Shown here in pieces: positions 1 to 10,574 of a stretch of DNA of 64,000 nucleotides; within the stretch, counting starts at the first letter, position 1, and the number at the start of each line of letters is the position of its first letter. The position numbers and the translations under genes are program-made. The notes under the pieces are model-generated. The model ran no database searches. It was given only the letters and a program-made list of their open reading frames with translations, and was not told where the DNA came from. The stretch comes from Cepaea nemoralis (Eukaryota > Mollusca > Gastropoda > Stylommatophora > Helicidae): positions 1 through 64,000 of the forward strand of contig JACEFZ010026901.1 in NCBI GenBank assembly GCA_014155875.1, given 5' to 3'.

Positions 1-1145
1 GAAAAATGCTAAAATGATTGGAATAGTGGGATTCTTTTGTTGGGGGATGGAGGGGGCTGGCTGATGCCATGCTGGTAATCCGGGTGAAAGACACTACAGA
101 CGATCATGGGTACCGGTTGGTCAGAAAGACATCGGCAAGCTTGTCCAAGAAGCAAATGCTGGGGCTGACTGCGACGTCCTGTAAATCAATGCGTTAAAAC
201 TTGACTGCAGTATGTAATGTCAGAACAAACTATATTACAAACATGTTTTGGTCGTGAAGTGACACGGGGGAATCACGATAGCACACGACCAACCCATCAA
301 TGTTAGGGCTGAGTGCAACGTCCTGAAAATGGCTTCCCTACAGCTTAACTGTGCTATAAAAAAATATAGACAAAACAGGTATAGTACAATACCTAGCTTT
401 GGCCAGCCATGACACGGTAAAGCATGGTGGTCCCCGAGCAACCAATCAATTTTGGGGGTTGCATGCGATGTCATGTAATTGATAGCAAAACAACACACGC
501 ATGTTCCTACCGCACGCCTACGCAAAATGTGACATGACTGCCGCTCGTTCAATAAGACAGCAGAAAAAAATTTTAAACCAGCAAGCACACCCTCATAGAA
601 TTTTGGGGGTTGACTGCGCCGTTTTGAAAATGATAGCACACCCGCGCGCGCGCACGCACGCATACACACCCCACACGCGCACGCTAGCGCACATGACATG
701 AATGTCGTTCGTATATAATGACAATTGCAAACTTGCCAAGCACACACGAAACTCCAAAGAATGTTGAGGTTGACTGTGATGTCAAATTGATAGCACACAC
801 GCGGGCGCGCATGCACACACGGATGTATATACACACACGCGCGGTAGCACACACCCCATGACTGTCGTTCGTCCCATAATGATAATGGCAAACCTTGCCT
901 CAGGAAGTCAGACACTCCGTAGAATACTGAGGTTGACTGCGATGTCCTGCAATTGATAGCACACCCACGCAGGCACACATGCATGTATATACACACACGC
1001 GCGCTAGCGCACACGCCCTGACTGTCAGTCGTCCATAATGACAATGGCAAAACTTGCCTCAGAAAGTCAGATACTCCATAGAATACTGAGGTTGACTGCG
1101 ATGTCCTGCAATTGATAGCACACCCACGCAGGCACACACATACAC
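1..1145 (+). repeat. Tandem array of a SINE-like module fused to CA repeats
   Basis: A module ending in a GACTGCGATGTCCTG-like motif, which resembles the SINE-A 3' end, recurs seven times. The GTC of the motif lies near 176, 320, 470, 621, 781, 943 and 1102, so the period is about 144-162 bases. From the third unit on it is followed by TTGATAGCACAC and alternating CA/CG sequence. Units at 850-1020 and 1020-1145 are the most alike. Open frames here are low-complexity and not genes. Confidence 0.75.
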
Positions 1146-1235
1146 ACATACACACGCACGCCTACATGTGCACACACACGCACAAATACTCGACAGTACA
1201 CCCACCACGCCCCAACGTATTCAGTATTATTTCAT

Positions 1236-1249
1236 GAGAGCGAGGAGAG

Positions 1250-1282
<33 letters not shown>

Positions 1283-1376
1283 AGAGAGAGAGAGAGAGGA
1301 GAGAAGAGGGGAGAGAGAGAAGAGAGAAGAGAGAAAAGAGAGAGAGAGAAGAGAGAGAAGAAGAGAGGAGAGAGAA
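1236..1376 (+). repeat. (GA)n-rich microsatellite
   Basis: Purine-only tract of GA with scattered GG and AA interruptions. Confidence 0.95.
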
Positions 1377-1945
1377 AATTTTCAGCAAAATAGAAATACA
1401 AATAGGGGTTGAATTCTTGTATGCCTGACCACTGCATATTTTCCACTGGCCTAGCCGTCAATGGTAATTACCTTCAGGTTCTTATCTAGCGGTTATCAGG
1501 GACCCCCTGGCCCTTGGCTATTGTCGTCTCCGTCAGCTTGTGGTCAGTGAAGCGCGTGATATTTACCTGGTCGCGCAGGTAAATAGGCATTCAAGGGACG
1601 TTAGTGTGTAAAGGGGGAAAAATTTGGTTAGTCAAGAGCCCGGATTACTCTCCCCTTGGAATCCGTTTAAAAATTAAAGGAGTAAAACCGGGGTTTTTTT
1701 TAAAAATATTACATAATTTAATGTATATCTTGATTCTCTAGGGTTTAAATTAATGGAGACTTGTATATTTTATTGACGTAACTATTCTATAGTATACATA
1801 CAAGAATTTTGGTGTTTAAATTAAGTTTTTGGGTTTAATTTTTAATAAAATTGATTGGGTGGTATATTTTTTAAACCGGATCTTCACCATGCATTTAATC
1901 GTTTTACATGGGGTCGGGACTTCTGTCGAATTAGCATACTGAGCC
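1377..1945. other. Unassigned AT-rich stretch
   Basis: The 1640-1900 part is AT-rich with many TTTAAA runs. I recognise no gene or repeat boundary. It may be the upstream part of the LINE that becomes readable at 1946. Confidence 0.4.
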
Positions 1946-2469
1946 GTGCAAAATATACAAGTTGAGCCACAACAAATAGCCTTAGCCTTTGAAGATTATT
2001 ACAGGAACCTTTATACAGAGGAAAACACACAGGCGCACGTGCAAGAACACTTTATGAAATTCACAAAAGAACTCACAGAGGAACAGAAACTAACACTAGA
2101 TACTGAATTAACAATAACAGATATAACACAAGCGGTTCATGGAATGCAGAAGGGCAAATCCCCTGGCCCTGACGGTATTACTGCTGAATTCTATCAGTTT
2201 TTCTTTCCTCTTCTAGGTCCCCTTTTACTAGCAGTATTCTCTGAATCTTTCCACAAACATGAACTTCCCATCCCAGTTTCAACACGTCTTACATCACTCT
2301 TATTCCGAAGGAGAACACTGAACAAGACACTTTTAAAGAGTTACAGACCTATCTCGCTTTTAAATGTAGACTACAAGATGTTAACAAAGACTTTGACAAA
2401 TAAATTGAAACCAGTAATGGCATCTCTCATTCATGAAGACCAGTGTCAGGGACTTATATGTAAGGAATA
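1946..2469 (+). mobile_element. L1/Tx1-like LINE reverse transcriptase, N-terminal part (broken)
   Basis: The open frame carries the upstream reverse transcriptase motifs of an L1/Tx1-group LINE: ITQAVHGMQKGKSPGPDGIT, AEFYQFF and YRPISLLNVDYK, ending near HEDQCQG, where the element is broken by the insert that begins at 2470. KSPGPDG followed by AEFYQ is the classic L1-type signature. The start shown is only the first in-frame Met; the endonuclease domain is not recognisable upstream. The frame is offset by one base from the downstream half even after the insert and its duplicated GGAATA are removed, so the copy also has an indel and is a pseudogene. Confidence 0.85.
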
Positions 2470-3063
2470 GTGTAAGTGCCGGTATGTAAGCGAGAGTCAG
2501 TGTAAGTATAGCTGAGGTCAAGGGCAGTAGGGGACATCACGGCTTGGCTAGCGGACGGTCAGGCAAGAAGCCCGTGAACAGAGCCACGTGATGTGGGAAG
2601 GTCAACGAGGAGAGAGGGCAGTGTGTGTGGGACAGCGAATAGAGACGGACGTGTGGAGATCTAGAGAGCGATAGAACGAGAGAACGATAGTGTTTGTGAC
2701 GGATAGATGGAGATGAACGTTGTGTATTGATATTCGAGGAATGTACTAACTGTGATATGTGCGGGATGTGAAGTTGTGATTGTGAATGATCATGCGGGCG
2801 ACAGTGTAAAGATCGCCATTGTGAGCTAGCGCATGGCTGTTGGTGGTGAACGATTGTTTGAGCGTGAAGTGCGACCATGTTGTCAGCCTGTAATATATTG
2901 TAATAAATGATTGTTCAGGAGATAGCTCCTGCCAGTTTCCGATTGCATTCATGTGTTATTAGTATATGTGTCGTAGATGTTGTAATTTGCCTGTCCAAGT
3001 CCAGTGAGCTAGACGGAGCTAATAGTTAGGACTCTGACAACCAGCAATGTAGTGTACAACACC
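2470..3063 (+). mobile_element. ~594-bp insertion in the LINE, probable solo LTR
   Basis: GGAATA stands at 2464-2469 and again at 3064-3069, flanking a segment that interrupts the reverse transcriptase. The segment begins GTGTAAGTGCCGG and ends GTACAACACC, so a TG...CA pair lies one or two bases inside each edge. It contains TGTAATAAATG near 2897-2907, a possible poly(A) signal as found in LTRs. It has no coding capacity. A solo LTR is the best reading, but the exact edge offset is unusual and a non-LTR origin is possible. Confidence 0.55.
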
Positions 3064-4815
3064 GGAATATCCTGCAACACACACACTTCATAAGGGACAT
3101 CATCAACTACACACATCTGAAAAACTGTCAGTCCTCAATTCTCTCTTTAGATCAAGAAAAAGCATTCGACAGAATATCTCACTCATACCTCCACAAAACT
3201 CTCTCACACTGCAACGTGGGAAATTATTTTCGGACATGGGTCAAAATTTTATATTTGAAACCGGAAAGTCGGATTCTATTAAACCATACCCTAACCAATT
3301 CTTTCAGGTTGACTAGGTCAGTGAGACAGGGATGTCCCTTGTCCCCTTTACTGTACGTTGTCGCTCTAGAATCACTTCTAGAAAAGATACGACAGGACGA
3401 CAATGTCAGGGGTACGTTCATACCAGGGAAGGGTGAACAAAAGCTGCGTGCTTATGCTGACGATACCATTTTCTTTCCGACCACTGAAAAATCTGTACGG
3501 ATCATTTTGGAGACGTTCTCGTATTTCGGCAAAGGGAGTGGGGCAAAATTAAACGTCCAAAAATCTACTATAATGGGCTTAGGCAAATGGAAAAATAAGG
3601 CTCATTTTCCATTTGACTTAACATCAAACAATCTTATAAAAGTGTACGGAATAGTCTTCCCATGTCAACCAAATCAGACACACAAAGACACTTGGCAACA
3701 TCTAGAGAAGAAAATAACAGATATGTTACAGAGATACAAATACAAAACAACTACCATATTTGGTAGAAGTACCATTATTAATACATGTATAATTCCAAAA
3801 ATACTATATCTGTGCACAATCCTAGATCTCCCACGTCAAACTGTCACAAACATAAACAAAGAGATTAGACGCTTTGTGTTTGGCAGCACCATCTACAGTA
3901 TCAAACATACTACACTCATGCAAGACAAAAAAGATGGAGGTATCGCCCTACAAGACATAACAACCAAAATACAAGCACTTAGGATCAAACACGTAGGTGA
4001 AATCCTACAACACCCAGAAAAACACCCTTTAGCACACTATTACATTGGAATTAGGCTATCTTCTTTAAAACCTATTAGGAATACATCCTCACATTATTTT
4101 GGCACTCTCCCAACGTTCTACAAAACATGTATTTCAGCCATTAAAGGACATGAAAAATTACTACACAAGAAAACACATACAATCTACAGGCATTTAGTTA
4201 AATTACAAGCAACTCCGGTACATCTCAGAATTAAAAGAGGACATAGATATTTCATAAAAGATTATACCGAAATTTTCTCAAATATTCACAACAAGCAGAT
4301 TATTCCAAAAGCAAGGGAAATTACATATAGGCTTGTTTACAGCATGACCCCAACAACAGAGAGAACAGCAAAAATAACTAAACAGATACTACAGTGTCAG
4401 CTTTGTAGACGGAACGTCCAAGAATCAGAAGAGCACATCTATTACGAATGCAACACAATCATGCCAACAAGAAATCTCCTTCAAAACATCCTAAACACTC
4501 ATTTGAAACAAAGAACAGATGTTTACAAAGCAATCATGATAAATTCCATTCCTTACTCCACACAAGACACCCACACAAATCTACTTGTTCTATTGGCAGA
4601 ATACAGAAATCTTATATGGACATTAAGAAACAAAGCACTATACAATTACAGAACAATCAACAAAGAAATTGTCCAACAACTTTATCAACAAAAAGTCGCA
4701 AACATTCTAATCTTAGCCCCACAAGCGCAAATCTCGTAAAATATTTGGCTGAAGACAGCACATATTACAGTAGAAGCAAATAACTTGTTTTAAATAAAGG
4801 ATACTACAACTGTAA
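3064..4815 (+). mobile_element. L1/Tx1-like LINE reverse transcriptase, C-terminal part
   Basis: The frame is open from 3063 to the stop at 4737-4739. It carries SILSLDQEKAFDRISHSYLH (motif A with catalytic Asp), SVRQGCPLSPLLYVVALE (motif B), LRAYADDTIFF (the YADD catalytic motif) and AKLNVQKS. A long thumb and C-terminal region follows, with LCRRNVQESEEHIYYECN near the end, a CxxC...H...C knuckle of the kind found at the C-terminus of Tx1/L1-like LINEs. A poly(A) signal AAATAAAGG sits at about 4790. This is the longest uninterrupted transposon frame in the window. It cannot make a full enzyme because the N-terminal half is separated and frameshifted. Confidence 0.88.
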
Positions 4816-5467
4816 ATGTATTTATTGATGGTATTAATAATCTTACAATTATATTATTATTATTACTACTATTAATATAGTATTTATATACACACACACG
4901 CACATACTATTATTATTACTGCTACTATTATTATTAATTTTCCCATTATTATATTTGAATGTGCAACATGAAATATATTGTGGATGGGTGTCTGTGCCGT
5001 TGGCAGTAACATATGTATGCGTCTGTGTGTGGATGCAGGTGTGTGTGCTGGTATATGCTAATGATATGTTTCAAAAGAAAAATATGCACCACCATGTATA
5101 AACAAATTCGATGAGCCCTTTAAGTACCCAGTAAATTAAAGTGGCTTTTAGTGTCCAGGTTTTAAGTCCTTCCCATTGTATATAAAACCCAGACACTATC
5201 ACAATTTTGGACCAATTATCTCCCTGGGGACAGACCATGGACCCTAATTGCTAGTAGTAAATCCCTGATTCTTGTCCCCCAAACAAAAGATATCATGGAC
5301 TAGAGCGTCACCCTGAAATTTGTCATCAGGCAACAACACCAACGACATTCGCCTCGGGAGCTTAGTGACCCAGAAATTACAAGGAAGCCACATTTTAATG
5401 GAACTGATAGTTTAAAGTTTATTGTCCAAGCGCGGGGCATTTAAATGTACTGCTGTCTCCAGAAAGC
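4816..5467. other. AT-rich and unassigned sequence
   Basis: 4830-4960 holds degenerate (ATT)n. 4975-5060 is GT-rich. From 5060 to 5460 I see no gene and no repeat family shared with the rest of the window. Confidence 0.5.
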
Positions 5468-5502
5468 ATGAGATTGTGTGTGCGTGTGTTTTGTGTGTGT
5501 GC

Positions 5503-5592
<90 letters not shown>

Positions 5593-5845
5593 GGAGAGAT
5601 GGACAGGTGTTTCATGCATTCCGCTTGCGGAAGTGAAGTATATGCAAGGAATGCGTAAATGCACTATGCCACAAATGTCATATTATCATAACTGTATATA
5701 TTTTTGTATATGTTTCATTCACAATGTCACACTTAACACTAACAAACGGCAACGCTCTGTAATATACACAAACAAAAGAAACACACACTACAACTTGTAA
5801 ATACACATTGCTTTGTATGAAATAAAAGTTGGAAAAAAAAAAAAA
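5468..5845 (+). mobile_element. Possible W-like retroposon with GT/GA body and poly(A)
   Basis: A GT tract (5476-5508) and a perfect (GA)n (5507-5586) are followed by ~240 bases of unique sequence that ends GAAATAAAAGTTGG and a run of 13 A. The order simple repeat, conserved 3' module, AATAAA, tail resembles the W family, and a short TGTTTCATTCACAATGT segment recalls the W module. I found no target-site duplication, so membership is tentative. Confidence 0.4.
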
Positions 5846-6061
5846 TCCAAATAGGGATCCTCGGGTTAGCGCTCGAGAGATGAAATAAATCAATTTCTGT
5901 CATATTGGCTTCGGTCTTCTTCATCGAAGGGTATCGATATGACTGGGGTTCGATCACATCACGTGACCGCACCCCCCCCCCCACACACACACACACACAC
6001 GCACGTACGCGCGCGCGCAAGCACGCACGCACGCACACACACACACACACACACTGGGACT

Positions 6062-6186
6062 CAAACCCACGAAAAGTCCAAATTATAGTCCAACTGACCG
6101 ATGTAGCGGTTGGACCCCCTATCTCAGCATTAGCACACCGAATGTTTAAGAACAAGCGCTCTTATTCATTCTTCCATCTGACTCCC
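6062..6186 (-). mobile_element. SINE-C fragment (tRNA-like head), inverted
   Basis: On the minus strand it contains the SINE-C head: a tRNA-like GAATGAATAAGAGCGC region and the GGTCAGTTGGACTATAATTTG block. It adjoins a CA/CG microsatellite at 5983-6053 and stops short of the usual SINE-C tail. Confidence 0.65.
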
Positions 6187-6437
6187 AAAGAGACAAATGA
6201 AACTAGAACACTATATACAACAATCAGAAAGAGGTTAATCTATCACTATCATTGAATGTAAGAAAAGGAGTGCCTAAATGCTTTATAGAACCTGTTTTGC
6301 TGTATGGCAGTGAATCTTGGAATGTAAATGAACAAATAATGAAGAACTTGGAGGCAACAGAGATGTGGTTTCTGAGACGAATGTTGCGAATTCCTTGGAA
6401 TGCCAGAGTAACTAACAATGATTGCCCGAAATAAAGT
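6187..6437 (+). mobile_element. LINE RT C-terminal fragment (LINE-R relative), rearranged
   Basis: 6265-6433 translates to FIEPVLLYGSESWNVNEQIM, then LEATEMWFLRRMLRIPWNAR, the standard post-RT region of LINE-R-type elements (compare EPVLLYGCETW and AAEMWFLRRMQRIPW at 34.8 kb). A stretch at 6190-6232 (ETNETRTLYTTIRKR) belongs downstream of this in the intact order and recurs at 6724-6766, so the copy is rearranged or partly duplicated. Confidence 0.75.
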
Positions 6438-6722
6438 ATTTGTTTTTGCGCACGCTTTGAACCCAAGCGTAGTCCATACAAGCTACTTGTAGTAGCACAT
6501 GACTGCATTTTGCGTGTGGATTAGCTTTCCGTAATGCCATGTCACTCACTATCAAGCGATCCCACTCAGACTTCAGAGGTACTTGCAATTTACGTACTCA
6601 AGTCAAGGTCGAAAAGTCCAAATTATAGTCCAACCGACCGATATAACGTTTGGACCCCCTATCTCAACATCAACACACGGGATGTTTAAGAACGAGCTCT
6701 CTTATTTATTTAGCCATCTGAC
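6438..6722 (-). mobile_element. SINE-C, full length, inverted
   Basis: It reads on the minus strand from a tRNA-like head (next to 6722) to the tail block TGGACTACGCTTGGGTTCAA and GCGCAAAAA at 6438. It splits a LINE fragment. SINE-C copies elsewhere: 13206, 46223, 57048, 59545, 59938 and 61722. Confidence 0.8.
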
Positions 6723-6960
6723 CTCCAAATGAAACTAGAACATTTTATACAACAATAAGAAAGAGACAAACAGTTTTCTTTGGTCAAGTGATGAGAAGAG
6801 AGGCATAGGAGAACATCGTGACAACTGGAAAGATCGAGGGGAAGAGAGGCAGAGGCAGACCAAGAGAAATGATGCTGGATGGAATAAGTCGGTGACATAG
6901 AGGAACATCATCAGGAGAGTTGATACTGAAACGAAAGACCGAGATCTGTGGAGATGGGAT
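6723..6960 (+). mobile_element. LINE RT C-terminal fragment continuing after the SINE
   Basis: Translation gives NETRTFYTTIRKRQTVFFGQ, VMRREA, then a stop, then ENIVTTGKIEGKRGRGRPRE and MMLDGIS. The FFGQVMRR...TTGKIEG-R-RGRPR...LDG pattern is the end of a LINE-R-type polyprotein. Confidence 0.78.
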
Positions 6961-7091
6961 AGCTGACAGGGGAATTGATGATATTGACGTCTAATTTCTC
7001 TTAGTAATGGACGATTTTCTGAGAGATGGGAAGTGTTGTAACTTGTCCGAAAACCCGCAACAGATTTTTGGTATTCGCCAACCAGTTAGGG

Positions 7092-7906
7092 CAGTGTTTC
7101 CCAACCTTTTTTTGTGCTATGCCCCACCTAAGCCTTTCTAAAATTCTTATGCCCCCCCCCCTTCCCCCACCAACATATGCATCATTTTTAATATTCAAAA
7201 ATCGAAATGTTCACTAAAGAAACTTGAATTTGATTTTTAGAAGGGCTCACGGTTCCCAGAGGGGCCGAGACACTCCCCCCCCCCTCTCCCCAGGTCCCGC
7301 GTCCCTGTGTGTCGGTTGTGTTGGGTGAATTTTTTTTTTGGCGGTTACCCCAGACAAGCTGGTTCCCCCACCTCCCCCTTTTTTGTGTGGACCCTTAGTC
7401 TCATTGTGAGCTATTGCCCACAGTGGTCCACCAGGCCCACATCTAAGGTGAAGAATTGTGATGGGTTTTTATTTGATCATCCCGTCCCCCGACCAGACCA
7501 GGCGCACTGCTGCAAAAAAAAGGGGGGGGGGGAGCAGCAGCAAATGCACACGATCCTAGCCAAAGAACCGATAGGTTTTAGGAAGAATCACTAGGAAATT
7601 ATTGAGCAAACACAGTAAGTAAATTTTCAAAACATATAATGGAGAACTGAAATTCAAGCACAAAATAATTTTAAGGAAAGATTTTTCTATATTATTTTAA
7701 TTATTAGTAATTATTTAAATTTAGTGTGATCCTTGCGCTTGATGCTTGCTGCAAATAGATTTTATGTCAGGTTCCAATTTAGTTAACTTCAGTCTCAAGT
7801 CTCCCTGTTTTGTTATATTCAGCCGATTTCTTCCATTTTCGAATTGCCCCCCTTAACAATCGAATTGCCCCCCTGTGGGGCGTGGGCCCCACGTTGGGAA
7901 ACACTG
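7092..7906. mobile_element. hAT-type MITE, 815 bp, with perfect 8-bp TSD
   Basis: Terminal inverted repeats CAGTGTTTCCCAACC (7092) and GTTGGGAAACACTG (ending 7906) are flanked by AGTTAGGG at 7084-7091 and 7907-7914. CAGTG...CACTG ends with 8-bp duplications are diagnostic of the hAT superfamily. The inside has runs of C and GCCCCC near both ends and no transposase frame, so it is non-autonomous. Confidence 0.93.
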
Positions 7907-7914
7907 AGTTAGGG

Positions 7915-8514
7915 CAACTTACAAAAGATGGCTGCCCAACAAGTGATAGGGGTAAATGGGTTGTCGCTGCTACCCTACAAGATTCCGTTTACCAGTAATG
8001 GCTACTGATTACTTTCTCTGACAGTAACAACATGGTCAGAGAGGAAGAATGTATCCGCAGCTGTCCTTCATATAAATATCAGTTTACACGATTCTAAACT
8101 GAGAAACGATGATACTTCTCGTTTATCAGCCTTCAGCGTGGAGCGGATAATCACGTAAGCACATCTCCCAAGGGAATCAATAAAGCTACAAGTAAACAGT
8201 GTCAAGTTATTTTCTGCTGCTGTTTAGACAGCCACGGAACATATGCTTCTGTCACCCCATCCTTCTCTCCCGCCTTCTCTGTCATTTTCTGTACGAGTGT
8301 ATATATACATGTGTCGTATGAGAACAAGGAAAGGGATTTTAATTTTGTCCCAGCCAGACTATTCTAAATGTAAGAACATGAACCCCATCTTCCCGCACGC
8401 AGTTTTTCCCCCACTCAGACGTTTCGGTTTTCTCTAACAGATTACTCAGTATTGGAAATTCTTCTCTTGTTATGCGTAATGAATGCAGTTTCATAGCCTC
8501 GACATACTGGCTCC
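7915..8514. other. Unassigned sequence
   Basis: No gene, tandem array or recognised repeat seen in this stretch. Confidence 0.4.
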
Positions 8515-8925
8515 GAAGTCAGTCGCCGGAGTCGATTTTGAAGCAGACCGCTTGGCAAGGATTTTCACAATAGTATGAGCCTCGGTCGTTAGGAAAGCAA
8601 TAGCCAACTACTGAATGAAATATTGTCTAGAAAATCGAAGATAACCCCAAAATGCCGAGGTTGATTGCGACTTCCTGTTAAGGTTAGTTAGTTGCATATC
8701 CTTTACAGGACGTAGCAGTCAACACCGGCAAGTTTTGGCTGTTTGTGATTTATGGGCAAGTTTACATTCAGTAGTTTGCTATTGCTTTCTGAACACACGG
8801 CACCCATACCATTTCATAAACGATCACCCCAAAGCGGTTTACCGCCAAATTTCTCACAGCTTTGTGTCGCACGCCGTATGCGGGATTATGAACTGAGTCC
8901 GTAATCCCTTCGCCACGGAGCCTGA
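8515..8925. mobile_element. Two SINE-A copies in tail-to-tail inversion
   Basis: 8515-8683 is a sense SINE-A lacking its head, with AAAGCAATAGCCAACTACTGA and AATGCCGAGGTTGATTGCGA. 8684-8925 is a full antisense copy whose minus strand begins GGCTCCGTGGCGAAGGG, a tRNA-like A-box region, and ends with GGACGT...GGATATGC-type sequence near 8690. They meet at their 3' ends, giving a long imperfect hairpin. Confidence 0.8.
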
Positions 8926-9056
8926 TTAAGAACATAATTCAGATAATTCGTTTGTGAGAACATCAGTCCCACATTCTCTAACGTAGTATAAAAAGAAAAC
9001 AAAGTAAAGGAACTCTTTATGTGCAGTAAGACTTATATGTTGCCAAACCCATTTAA

Positions 9057-9078
9057 ATGTATATATATATATAGATAT

Positions 9079-9140
<62 letters not shown>
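9057..9140. repeat. (AT)n microsatellite
   Basis: Nearly pure alternating TA with one TAGATAGATA interruption at 9073. Confidence 0.97.
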
Positions 9141-9141
<1 letters not shown>

Positions 9142-9142
<1 letters not shown>

Positions 9143-9515
9143 TGTTAGTTAGTTAGTTAGTTAGTCACGGTTCCAACTTCACAGCAACGGGTCGTCCCCA
9201 TTATGCTCCGTTCCTGTGCCAGTGAATATCACATAAAACGCTCCCCACTGCCCAATGTGAAAAGTGGAAAAGACAGGAGTCTCGACAAACAACAGCCCGC
9301 ACAGATACACTGTGCATAATGCCGCCGCCAGAATGTCAACACAATAGTCCCCCACGAAACATCCAGTTTATCTCTGATGGAATCGGCAGTCATTTTCCCA
9401 TCTGGATGTTTCCTAGATGTTCACCCACACAGTCCACGAAAATAGTTCATCATCGATGGCAGTGGCAGTCAACCAGAAGCCCAGCAGCCACGCATTTCTG
9501 CATAAGGCAAAAACC
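9142..9515 (-). mobile_element. Retroposon E, inverted
   Basis: On the minus strand it ends CACTGGCACAGGAACGGAGC, ATAATGGGGACGACCCGTTG and a tail of (ACTA)n. Its middle has the TCCATCGATGATGAACTATT and GGCGGCGGCATTATGCACAG blocks found in all E copies (19237, 28821, 40640, 44861). AT microsatellites lie on both sides. Confidence 0.8.
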
Positions 9516-9516
9516 T

Positions 9517-9520
<4 letters not shown>

Positions 9521-9610
<90 letters not shown>

Positions 9611-9690
9611 AGGTTATGTATATATATATATATATATATATACATAACCATCTACATATATATACATAACCATATACATATATATATATA
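9521..9690. repeat. (AT)n microsatellite block
   Basis: 9521-9603 is pure TA. 9604-9690 has shorter TA runs split by CATAAGG and CATAACC. Confidence 0.95.
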
Positions 9691-9691
9691 T

Positions 9692-9842
9692 GGTGTGTTT
9701 TTAATGATTGTGCAGTGTTTGAAAATATTGCCGCTCAAAGTTTTGTATTCACCCTCTGTAAAGTTCAATCAAATTAATAGGTAAATACGAAACTTGGACC
9801 GGCAATATTTTCAAACACTGCACAGTCATTAAAAATATACCA
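9692..9842. mobile_element. MITE-P, palindromic foldback element
   Basis: The left arm GTGCAGTGTTTGAAAATATT and the right arm AATATTTTCAAACACTGCAC are exact reverse complements, and the outer GGTGTGTTTTTAATG pairs with the CATTAAAAATATACC end. Inner arms hold an AAGTTTTGTATT / AATACGAAACTT pair. Other copies: 33650, 33990 and 55288. Confidence 0.85.
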
Positions 9843-9965
9843 TGTACCACTCGGCATTCGCTGGCTGAAGGGGATAATATCACACCTGCTGTCTTTACTT
9901 CCTAAGACAGTCCCTCGTACCCATGTCTGGTCGTGTCACCTGCTAGGTAGATTTGTTAAATCAAC
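9843..9965 (-). mobile_element. Fragment of a tRNA-like SINE (59-kb type)
   Basis: It contains GATAATATCACACC, CTTTACTTCCTAAGACA and GTACCCATGTCTGGTCG, which align with the fragment at 58960-59030. No head is present. Confidence 0.45.
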
Positions 9966-9973
9966 CTCCATGT

Positions 9974-10388
9974 GGGGGGCTGAGTGGTCTCGACGTATGG
10001 TGTACGCCTCGAGTGCTGGAGTTTCCGGGTTCAAGCCCCGACGATGGCCGGGATTTTTTCACGCGGACTTCCAGTAATGAAATTTCCCCCGGTCTGTGGG
10101 TAGTGAGATCCGACGCCCGTGTGTATTGTTGCGCACGTAAAAAAATCCCTTGGCAGTTGGAAATCGAAAAAGAGTAGCCTAACGGCGCTGCCCGGGCAAC
10201 ATTTCGAGTTAAAAATCTACCCAAAGTATTTCAGGATCCTCGCTGGTGCTACGGAGTTCGTGCACTGAGCTGAGATTCTCCGGACTCGGGCTTGAGTTAG
10301 GAGTAGAACGGAGCACTTATGGGTTGCACCCGTGTGCCGTGATGTTGATCCGTCGACTAAACTAAACTAAACTAAACTAAACTAAACT
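9974..10388 (+). mobile_element. SINE-D, full length, (ACTAA)n tail
   Basis: The head GGGGGCTGAGTGGTCTCGA and the box GGGTTCAAGCCCCGACG are tRNA-like A and B boxes spaced as in a tRNA. The body includes TTTTTTCACGCGGACTTC, TTGGCAGTTGGAAATCGAAA and GCCGTGATGTTGATCCGTCG, then (ACTAA)n at 10352-10388. Other copies are at 38997, 50152 and, inverted, 51648. Confidence 0.88.
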
Positions 10389-10562
10389 TCGATGTGGATT
10401 CGAGCCCATGAGCATGGGGACTCGAGTCGAGAGTTCGAAATCTGCCGCGGGAAATTTGAAAGCAGACCGGTATGCGTTGATGTCGATGTTATGAGAAGTC
10501 GGCCGTTCAGAAAACAATGGCAAACTACTGAACGTAATATTGCCTAGTAAATCATGCCGCTC
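10389..10562 (+). mobile_element. SINE-A-like fragment
   Basis: GAGAGTTCGAAATCTGCCGC, GAAAGCAGACCGGTATGCG and AAAACAATGGCAAACTACTG match the middle of SINE-A. It lies immediately after the SINE-D tail. Confidence 0.6.
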
Positions 10563-10574
10563 CACAAATTAGAT

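Noticed and set aside
1946..4739. Two separate host genes
   Set aside because: Both frames carry ordered reverse transcriptase motifs of one LINE, split by an insertion.
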